A stretch of 64,000 bases of DNA from Winogradskyella sp. PG-2 (GTDB lineage Bacteria > Bacteroidota > Bacteroidia > Flavobacteriales > Flavobacteriaceae). A model generated the notes under the pieces. That model saw nothing but the letters and a program-made list of their open reading frames with translations. It was not told where the DNA came from and searched no databases. Position numbers and translations under genes: made by a program. How positions within the stretch are numbered: position 1 is the stretch's first letter; each line of letters starts with the position of its first letter. This document shows positions 55,186 through 62,512 of the stretch, piece by piece. The DNA lies in contig NZ_AP014583.1 of assembly GCF_000828715.1 (NCBI RefSeq), positions 2,974,001 to 3,038,000 of the forward strand. The letters are read 5' to 3'.

Positions 55186-55857
55186 TTACTTCGTTAAGCC
55201 TCCGGAAATATATGCTAGATATATGATGATTCCATAAACCAATATAAAATTTATTATAACAAAAACAGAACGTTTTAATCTAGTTAATTCAAAAGCTGTA
55301 GAATTCCAAATTAGAATTAATAAAGTATATGGTATGAAGAATAGAGCTATAACGGAATTATTTTTTATTAATAGATTTAAAATTATTGATATTGGGACAA
55401 AAATGATAGTCCATAAACTCACATTGTAAATGTTGAAAATTAAATGTTCATAAATGTTTTTCTTGAATTTAAAGTATAATAGATAACTTAAAATGGTTGA
55501 TAAGAAAATAATAAATATTAAAAATACAAATTGAGAGGAAACATTGCTAGTAATTGTAATTCCTAGAAAATTTTTAAAAATCAAATAATTAAGTAGAAGA
55601 AATAAAGATGCTATTACAAAAAAATTGCCTGGGCTAAAATAAAATCGCCTAAAACCATTCCAATAATTTGAAACTAAAGTTTTAGGTTGATTTAATCCAA
55701 TGATAATATTCTTGAAAAAGGATTTTTCTAATGAAAAGGTATTATAAAATAGATCTCCAAAAACTGTTGCTTTTGTAACTCTACTATTTTTATAATATTG
55801 ACCACAATTCGTGCAATAATTCTCTATAATATCATTAGAGCAAGCGGAACATTTCAT
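55186..55857 (-). CDS. DUF3667-like membrane protein with zinc ribbon
   Basis: The 223-residue protein has an N-terminal zinc ribbon (CSACSNDIIENYCTNCGQYY; two C-x2-C knuckles). A short amphipathic part carries LNQPKTLVSNYWNGFRRFYF, and five transmembrane helices follow (about 80-220). This is the DUF3667 pattern. Function unknown. It is bracketed by palindromic elements that both start GTTTACAA in outward orientation. Confidence 0.75.
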   Translation of the reverse strand: MKCSACSNDIIENYCTNCGQYYKNSRVTKATVFGDLFYNTFSLEKSFFKNIIIGLNQPKTLVSNYWNGFRRFYFSPGNFFVIASLFLLLNYLIFKNFLGITITSNVSSQFVFLIFIIFLSTILSYLLYFKFKKNIYEHLIFNIYNVSLWTIIFVPISIILNLLIKNNSVIALFFIPYTLLILIWNSTAFELTRLKRSVFVIINFILVYGIIIYLAYISGGLTK

Positions 55858-55879
55858 ATTTATTTTTTGTTCTTAAATT

Positions 55880-55990
55880 GTTTACAATGTGTTTGTGTAT
55901 GATTTCGTTGCATGTTTCAGGAACTGAATTACCAAAAATGCAGCGAAACAAAGGGAATTTTGTAAGAATCTCTGGTAAGCAAATACCAAG
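55880..55990 (+). repeat. Palindromic intergenic element B
   Basis: The element begins GTTTACAA (55880-55887), like element A but in the opposite orientation. TTTCGTTGCAT (55903-55913) pairs with ATGCAGCGAAA (55938-55948) with one G-U. An inner TTCAG/CTGAA hairpin with a GAA loop lies at 55916-55928. The two elements enclose the DUF3667-like gene. The remaining bases up to 56114 hold no gene. Confidence 0.5.
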
Positions 55991-56114
55991 TACCTCGAAT
56001 TAATTTTATATATTGTTAAGTGTTAGATTCTATGAATTTTTGCTAATTTTTCAAGAATATTTTAGGTTTTTTTAGTAATTAAATCTGATGTTTTAATTTT
56101 AAAAAAAATTAGAA

Positions 56115-56735
56115 ATGAAAAAAATACATTTACTAAGTTTATTATTTATTTTCTTTGCTTGTGTAAAAAGCAATATAAAACCATCTGAGCCTGAACAGCA
56201 AGATGTAGAAAATCAAGATATTGTAACAAGTGCAAGTGGAGTACAATATCCTTCTTTGGATCCACCGTCACATCAATATTGTGGGCCAGGTTGGGGAAGA
56301 AAGATGTGTCGATTTTTATTTAGGTATGATGGCACAATCTGGGAAGATGCGGAAAATTATTATAGTGACTTTTCAGATATAAAATTATCAAACTTTACTG
56401 GTACTGAATATTTTATATCTTTTTTTAATCTTGATAGTATTACTTCTTATTGTGATGGATGGAAATTAGGTGAAACAATTCGCAATGGAATAAAATGGAA
56501 TATTAAAATCAAAAAAGATGAGTTTGATGTTTTAAAGTTTGATTATGAATATTATGGGTCTAGTGCAGAAATTGAATATACTATAAATTATAAATATGAA
56601 GTAATTGATGGTTTACTTCATTTTTCGAGCTCTGACGGTCAAGCATTTATTTTCTCTCCTTCTGAAAAAAATTATACAGAAGAGTTTCTTAACACCCTCG
56701 AAATAATTTATTTAGAAGGCTGTATCTTTTTATAA
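56115..56735 (+). CDS. Lipoprotein of unknown function
   Basis: The 206-residue protein has a lipoprotein signal (MKKIHLLSLLFIFFAC). A Gln/Glu-rich linker is followed by a compact domain with several Cys residues (YCGPGWGRKMCRF, SITSYCDGWKLGE, LEGCIFL), perhaps disulfide-bonded. No family is recognised. It stands alone in the accessory patch. Confidence 0.6.
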   Translation: MKKIHLLSLLFIFFACVKSNIKPSEPEQQDVENQDIVTSASGVQYPSLDPPSHQYCGPGWGRKMCRFLFRYDGTIWEDAENYYSDFSDIKLSNFTGTEYFISFFNLDSITSYCDGWKLGETIRNGIKWNIKIKKDEFDVLKFDYEYYGSSAEIEYTINYKYEVIDGLLHFSSSDGQAFIFSPSEKNYTEEFLNTLEIIYLEGCIFL

Positions 56736-56866
56736 TTTTACTCACTCTAATGACACATCATCTTTATGAGACACAGTTTGGATTTAGGTATTATGAAAAG
56801 ATAATAGTTTAATAAGTAGGTTATAAATAATAATGTACTATAAACGTTTTTTTACACAGGCTTTTT

Positions 56867-57238
56867 TTATAGATGTTCCAATAGTTTCCTAAAGGTAACA
56901 GTATCATATATAATTTTTAGTTTACTAATCTTATTTTGATTATCGAATTCAATGATGTCTACGACATCAAATTCCACTTTTTAATTATTTTTTAAGGTCC
57001 ATTTATAGGTAAAATAAAGAGCTAGATTACATGAGTCTTTTTCTTCAAAAATTCCTTTTAAATTCAGTTCAGAATTTGAAGTATCTCTATTCAATTCATG
57101 ATAAAATTCATCTGCTTTTTTGATTCCGTACAATGGTGAATCAACCATTCCATTATGATTGAATAATGTAACTACTTGTCCAATATTTTCATTTTCAAGG
57201 TAAGTTATATATTGCTTTGCGATTTTCTTTTTATTCAT
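56867..57238 (-). pseudogene. NTF2-fold (SnoaL-like) protein with in-frame UAA
   Basis: The ATG at 57238 starts MNKKKIAKQYITYLENENIG and continues the fold to YFTYKWTLKNN, then UAA at 56981-56983. The same frame continues KVEFDVVDIIEFDNQNKISK and LKIIYDT to a stop at 56867. That tail is the expected last strand pair of the family, so one nonsense codon (for example CAA, AAA or GAA to UAA) broke the gene. An 85-residue product would lack the closing strands. Confidence 0.75.
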
Positions 57239-57390
57239 TTTTAATCTTGCTGTAAATTTTTCCTTTCCAAGATAAGTTTTTAATTACTTCCAAAGTATTT
57301 TTAAAATCAAAATTAAATTCGGTTTTTATTATTCCTTTTTCAAATAATGATTTATCGATTAAAATTACCTTATTATAATATCTAGATAGT
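57231..57390 (-). pseudogene. Remnant of an upstream gene
   Basis: After an in-frame UGA near 57390, a minus-strand frame is open for about 50 codons (LSRYYNKVILIDKSLFEKGI, NTLEVIKNLSWKG) and stops at 57231. The stop overlaps the start of the NTF2-fold gene by 8 bases, the geometry of a coupled operon pair. It has no start codon. I read it as the 3' end of a deleted gene; the family is not identifiable, although a FecR-like C-terminus is possible. Confidence 0.4.
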
Positions 57391-57458
57391 CGTCAAAAAA
57401 ACTTCAAACAAAATTATGCTAGCATTAGGATTTTATAATTCGTTAGAGTAAACACTAT

Positions 57459-59671
57459 TTAAAACTGTTTTAAAAAGGTTATTTTGCTAATAAACTGCCG
57501 CGTCTGAGTTTGAGGGTCTAATAGATCAGTTTCTATATCATTAAATACCAAATAGATAAATGATAATGGTTGGTATTCCCAACTTAACCTTAAATTTAAT
57601 CGTCCTTGCTCATTAAAGCTATTTTACTGATAGAAGCTAGAGAGTTGTACTCTTGGATTAAGTGCCAATCTTAAATTTGCAGAATATAAATCGATTTCTA
57701 AGTCTTCATTTAATAATCCGAGGCCATTGATATTATTGTGCTCGTATGTTGCAGTAAACGAAATATTTGGTAATGGTGCGTATCGCAAACTACCTGTTAA
57801 AGTATTTTGTGTTCCATTATAAAAATTACCAAAATTAAATCTGGTACCTAATGAAAATTTCTTAGACTGATCGGTATTATACCTTAGTAAATACCGAGTA
57901 TAGCGATGGTTTCCTTGATCAATAGCGACACCTAAAGGTGAAAAATTAAAATTTATATTTTGCCAAGTAGGAGTCAAAGTCGCTTCAAAAAAGCTATTAT
58001 CCTTAAACCACATAAATATTGGGAAAATGTAAATATTTGCTTGCTTAAAACTTCCGAAGTCCTTTAAATCGCGATAATAGTTAACAAAAGCGCCAGGATC
58101 CCAACGTCTAATAAAAGGTAATGATTTGGGTCTTAATATGGCATAACCACCAGGACTATGATACATTACATCTTCTGATAAACAAAACCCATATCTGGAG
58201 CATAATTATCGCTTACAAATGAGTTGACGTAACCCATATAATAATCATTGGTGCGCTTACCAGCGAAAATTCGTCCTGCATATCCTAAACCGTTGACTTC
58301 ACTATCTGAGGATGTAGATAATAAATACGAAATAGAAGTCTCGTCTGTAGGTCGTATAAAACCGTCTACAGTGAGCGTTGTATTATTTTTACTGCCAATA
58401 TTTAAAGCATTAAAACTATCATCAAGACGATGCGTAACCATAGCACCTATATTATTTTCTTTTCCATAATTTTGAGTATATCTCGCCACACCAAAAGTAC
58501 TTCCTCCGGCTTCATCTGTATCACTTTGCCTTACAGCTAATGCACCAATGGCTCTTTTATCGTTTCTACTTGTATATCTAGTAGCAATATCGAGAGGTGC
58601 TGGTTGTGCATTAAATGTGTTATCTAATCCTATGGTGCGACTAAAAAAGGGTTTAATTTGAAAGTTACTACTACCAGCCCAAATACCTGAATTTTCTAGA
58701 AAAAACTGACGTCTTTCTGGAAAAAATATGTTGAATCTTTCTAAGTTATTAACTGCTCTATCAACGTCTGCTTGAGCAAAATCTGTATTAATGGTGAGGT
58801 CTAATACTGTTTCTGGGTTAACAACCCATTTAACATCTCCACCAACTTTTGGCTCACTTAACTTATTTGAGATATTACCACCTGATTTTGTGTCATCATA
58901 CTGATAAAGCGCATAAGGTTCTACTCTGATATTCGCAGAAGGCGCTGGCAATTGCAGCCCAGTTAGTTTTGCCGAATAGATCATTCGGTTTTGAGAAAAT
59001 GATTGTGGTATTGCAGGAAAAACTGTCTTTTCAAAATCATTTCTTGCCAATCTGTAAAATGTAATTCCCCAAGATATTGGCTTTCCCTCCTGAGGTTTAT
59101 CGTAACGAATAGATTTAAAAGGGATAGCAAATTCTGCATAATAACCTTTTTCGGTTCTGTTGGTTCTTACAGTCCAAAGCGCATTCTAGTTTGTATCTCT
59201 ATTTCTGTCATAAAAACTTTGTAAATCGAGTTGATTACCGTGAGGTGTTGTTTGAAAGGAAACTGCATATTACTTGGTGTTTTGAGCGTCTATTTGTATG
59301 CCAAAAACATCATTCTCAGAAGTATTAAAGTCACGTCTTAAGTCTTGTATTCTAATTCCTTTTTTGCCAAGTGAATCTTTAGCAAAAACGCCAACATAGA
59401 GATACTTATCGTCAAAAAGGATGCGTACTTCAATCGGGTTTTTAATAGTACCTCCTTGCACAGGTTCTACTTTAAAAAACTCTGTAATTACATTTGCATT
59501 TTGCCAATCGTTTTCATCTAACTTTCCATCAATAACTATTTTATTATTAGCTTTTGTAGCTTTTATTTCAATAGGTGTTTCTGGTGGTGGAAAATTATCG
59601 GTTTCTTTTTCCTGAGCCTTGCCTTCTATAGGAAAATTTAATAAGATTAGTATAAGATAAAATAATTTCAT
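57459..59671 (-). pseudogene. DUF5916/CBM9-like outer-membrane protein, four lesions
   Basis: From ATG at 59671 the product has a signal peptide, a CBM9/DOMON-like domain (IVIDGKLDENDWQNA, FDDKYLYVGVFAKDS) and then the DUF5916 barrel. Lesions in order: UAA at 59270-59272 (NTK-stop-YAVSFQTTPHG, expected Gln); UAG shortly after in DTN-stop-NALWTVRTNRT (expected Trp); a one-base loss near 58170 (CAGAAGATG for CAGAAAGATG) between GFVYQ and DVMYHSPGGYAI; and UAA at 57624-57626 (SSFYQ-stop-NSFNEQGRLN, expected Tyr). The end FISKITFLKQF at 57459 is canonical. The gene is beyond repair by one event. Confidence 0.88.
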
Positions 59672-59719
59672 TCTATTATACTTTAAATGTTGACCATGTT
59701 ATCATATGTGCAAGCACAG

Positions 59720-60286
59720 CTAAAATAAAATCATTTGAAGTACCATTAACATAATTATGGTGTTCAAAGTTAGCCTAACTATTTTCTTAGATTTTATTAC
59801 ATTATCACTAATCCAAAGAGCTGCAAGAACCATAATAACTATAATTAATTGTGCAATTTCAATCCCTATGTTAAAACCTAGCAACGGAGCTACAATACTT
59901 TCTCCTTCAAATAACATAGCTGATAGAAAGTTGGAAAATCCGAGTCCATGAATAAGACCAAAAAAAAGTATTATTACATAAATAAGATTGCCTTTAGGTG
60001 TCTGATATTTATTTTCTTTTATAAGAATCCAATAGTTGAGTAAGCAACTTATTATAATTGTAATAGGAATTAATAACTCGATTAAATCTGGATTTATATA
60101 AATTTTTTCTAGTGCAGCAAGAGCTAAAGTGATACAGTGTCCTAAAGTGAATGCAGTTACGAGTCCAGCAATTTTACGTAAATTACTTATCGTATACAGA
60201 AGGCAGAAAGAAACTATAAAATACAGATGATCTAACCCTTGTGGATCTAAAATATGATTAATCCCAAGTTCTATATAATGTATCAT
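59720..60286 (-). CDS. HupE/UreJ-like membrane protein
   Basis: The 188-residue protein has six or seven transmembrane helices. It carries the HupE/UreJ-type motifs HILDPQGLDHLYFI near the N-terminus and FGLIHGLGFSNFL near 113-125, whose His and Asp residues could bind a metal such as nickel. It shares one base with the stop of the preceding DUF6702 gene, so the two are translationally coupled. No urease or hydrogenase genes are present, so the metal and role are open. Confidence 0.82.
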   Translation of the reverse strand: MIHYIELGINHILDPQGLDHLYFIVSFCLLYTISNLRKIAGLVTAFTLGHCITLALAALEKIYINPDLIELLIPITIIISCLLNYWILIKENKYQTPKGNLIYVIILFFGLIHGLGFSNFLSAMLFEGESIVAPLLGFNIGIEIAQLIIVIMVLAALWISDNVIKSKKIVRLTLNTIIMLMVLQMILF

Positions 60287-60780
60287 TAATTGATTTCGAT
60301 TTTTACTTTTGGATTACTTATGCTTAAGATATGATGTTTGTCTAGAAATTTTATATCATTTGTTTGCATTAGCGAGGCATCACATAATATTGTATTAATC
60401 AAAAACAGCTCTTCTGAGACATCCAATTTGTTGGTCGTACTCATATTTACTACTAGTGCTAAACGGTTTTTTGAAAGAGAGACACTATTGATATAGAGAT
60501 TTATTTTTTTTTCACCCTGTTTAAAATATAAGTGATTTTTGAGGTATTGGCGTAATGCCATTGTGCCATTGCTCGTAGTGGTAGAAAAATCCGTTTGCTG
60601 CAAATCATATAATTTTTGCATATGCGCAGTTAAATCATCCAAAAAAATGCGTGTCTCTAAATCCACATTGCCATTAGAACTAATAATAAGCTTACTGAAT
60701 GTCATCTTGAGTGCGTGCTCTTTGGTAAATGCACTTAACGACAATATTATTAATGCAAACATTATACCTTTTAGTCTCAT
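60286..60780 (-). CDS. DUF6702-like secreted protein
   Basis: The 164-residue protein has a signal peptide (MRLKGIMFALIILSLSAFT). The HALKMTFSKLIISSNGNVDLETRIFLDDL pattern (shown here in part: HALKMTFSKL, LETRIFLDDL) is typical of DUF6702, a small beta-sandwich periplasmic family. It is coupled to the HupE-like gene. A role in metal handling is a guess from that pairing. Confidence 0.7.
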   Translation of the reverse strand: MRLKGIMFALIILSLSAFTKEHALKMTFSKLIISSNGNVDLETRIFLDDLTAHMQKLYDLQQTDFSTTTSNGTMALRQYLKNHLYFKQGEKKINLYINSVSLSKNRLALVVNMSTTNKLDVSEELFLINTILCDASLMQTNDIKFLDKHHILSISNPKVKIEIN

Positions 60781-60825
60781 ATAATTTAGTTGTTAATTAG
60801 AGCAATTGTTTAAACTCTAATTTAC

Positions 60826-62505
60826 TTAACTCACTATTTGATTCAACTTGTTCATTTTCTCTATTAAATCACCAGTAATAGCAACTACAGCAGGTTTGGG
60901 AATATTATCACCATCGAAAGGCCATGTACTCGTTGGGTTATTTATATTTTTTGTTTGTTCACCAGGATGCTGAACACTTAAGAATAGTGTTTTTCCATCT
61001 GGTGAAAACCATGGACCAGTTAACTCTGCATCCTTTGGCGCTGAAGCTATTCTGATGACTTTTCCAGCATCTTTTCCATATCTTGGTATCACAAATAAAC
61101 TATTGTTTTTAAATGATATATATGGTTTATTAGCCTTATTCATAGCATTTCCAGACATATCAGAAGTGAACCATAGATTTCCAGCTAAATCAAAGGCTAA
61201 ATTATCAGGGCAAGAGAATCCATTAGCTTCACCACCTGCTAAATAAGTAGATGATTTAAAGGTTAAGGCATCAAAATCACCATTAGTCTCTTCAATTTTT
61301 AGGATGGAACCATGAACATCACCTTTACTTTTATTATTGGTCAATGAGACAAATATATGTCCGGTTATAGGATCAATTTCTATATCTTCAGGACGATTTA
61401 ATTCAGTAGCGCCTAACAATTTTGCAGCTTCTCGAGCTCTTATTAATACTTCTGTTTGGTCTTTAAATTTCGTTTTTAAAGTTGGTTGTTTCTCCCAGTC
61501 TAAAGCTAGCCATTTACCGTTAACAGTGTCCGCAACATAGAGTATCCCTTCCTTTAAAGAGTCTGGTTGAGAGGAAATGAATTTATATAAATGTTCATTA
61601 TTACTATCATCCCCTGTATAAGCAACAATACGTTTGTCTTCTAGTTGATATAAGGTGCAACACTCATGTGCAAATCGTCCAAGTGCAATATGTTTTTGAG
61701 CAGTACCGTCTTTTGGATTTACCTCTACGACCCATCCATAATGTTCTGGTGGATAATCATAAAAGTTCTCCCAACCACTATACCTGCTAGGAATTCTAGA
61801 GGCATTATTATTATCGTCATAAACAGTTTCACCATAAAAGCCATCATAGTTTTCTTCACAGGTGAGAAAGGTGTTCCATGGTGTAATTCCGCCAGAACAA
61901 TTAGCTAGTGTTCCAATAGCCTCTGATTTACCTTTTATTGGACTGTTCCAATTTAATTGAATCTTTGTTTTTGCTGTAATACGTCTATTATGAGGGTCGT
62001 TTTTAACAACTTTCCATTTACCGTTTTCTTCTTTAATCCTTACAATACTTCCTCCGACATTATACATCTCTTTATCTACTTGTTCGATAGTACGATGTTC
62101 ATCAGGATTTTCATAATCTCTGTAATTAAAGTCTGAAACATAAAGCGGATTAACATACTCGTGGTTTACCCAAAGTAAGCCATCTTTGGGGTTGCTTTTA
62201 TCGAGTGGAATAAAGCACGTAAAGTCATTATTGAATCCAAAAGTGTCTAATTCACTAATCTCATCTCCCCATTTTATAATGGTATGATAATCTAGTCCGT
62301 TTACTAATAGTAAGTCATCTTGGTTAGAGGCGCTTAATCCTTCTAAGACTAGATTTTTTAAGTGATTAAGTCTTTCATTAGATAGACTTTCTATGTCAAT
62401 GGGCTTACTTATATTACCACAACTAAATAAAAATGGAGGAACTATAGCAGCTCCTAAGCTAGCTTTACCTAAAAAGGAAATAAATTTTCTTCTACTGTAG
62501 TTCAT
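60826..62505 (-). CDS. PhoX-family (DUF839) Tat-exported lipoprotein
   Basis: The 559-residue protein has a twin-arginine signal (SRRKFISFLGKASLGAA) ending in a lipobox (FLFSCG), so it is probably a folded, membrane-anchored export. The PhoX/DUF839 propeller follows: VNHEYVNPLY, GGITPWNTFLTCEENYDGFY, RFAHECCTLY, NRPEDIEIDPITGHIFVSLT and FSCPDNLAFDLAGNLWFTSD. PhoX enzymes are Ca/Fe phosphatases that release phosphate from organic esters. It is 7 bases from the S46 peptidase stop. Confidence 0.88.
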   Translation of the reverse strand: MNYSRRKFISFLGKASLGAAIVPPFLFSCGNISKPIDIESLSNERLNHLKNLVLEGLSASNQDDLLLVNGLDYHTIIKWGDEISELDTFGFNNDFTCFIPLDKSNPKDGLLWVNHEYVNPLYVSDFNYRDYENPDEHRTIEQVDKEMYNVGGSIVRIKEENGKWKVVKNDPHNRRITAKTKIQLNWNSPIKGKSEAIGTLANCSGGITPWNTFLTCEENYDGFYGETVYDDNNNASRIPSRYSGWENFYDYPPEHYGWVVEVNPKDGTAQKHIALGRFAHECCTLYQLEDKRIVAYTGDDSNNEHLYKFISSQPDSLKEGILYVADTVNGKWLALDWEKQPTLKTKFKDQTEVLIRAREAAKLLGATELNRPEDIEIDPITGHIFVSLTNNKSKGDVHGSILKIEETNGDFDALTFKSSTYLAGGEANGFSCPDNLAFDLAGNLWFTSDMSGNAMNKANKPYISFKNNSLFVIPRYGKDAGKVIRIASAPKDAELTGPWFSPDGKTLFLSVQHPGEQTKNINNPTSTWPFDGDNIPKPAVVAITGDLIEKMNKLNQIVS

Positions 62506-62512
62506 ATTGTAC

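Noticed and set aside
28956..59272. UAA/UAG reassigned to Gln (alternative genetic code)
   Set aside because: UAA and UAG end many intact genes in the window, and one internal UAG replaces Trp and one UAA replaces Tyr, so the stops are mutations.
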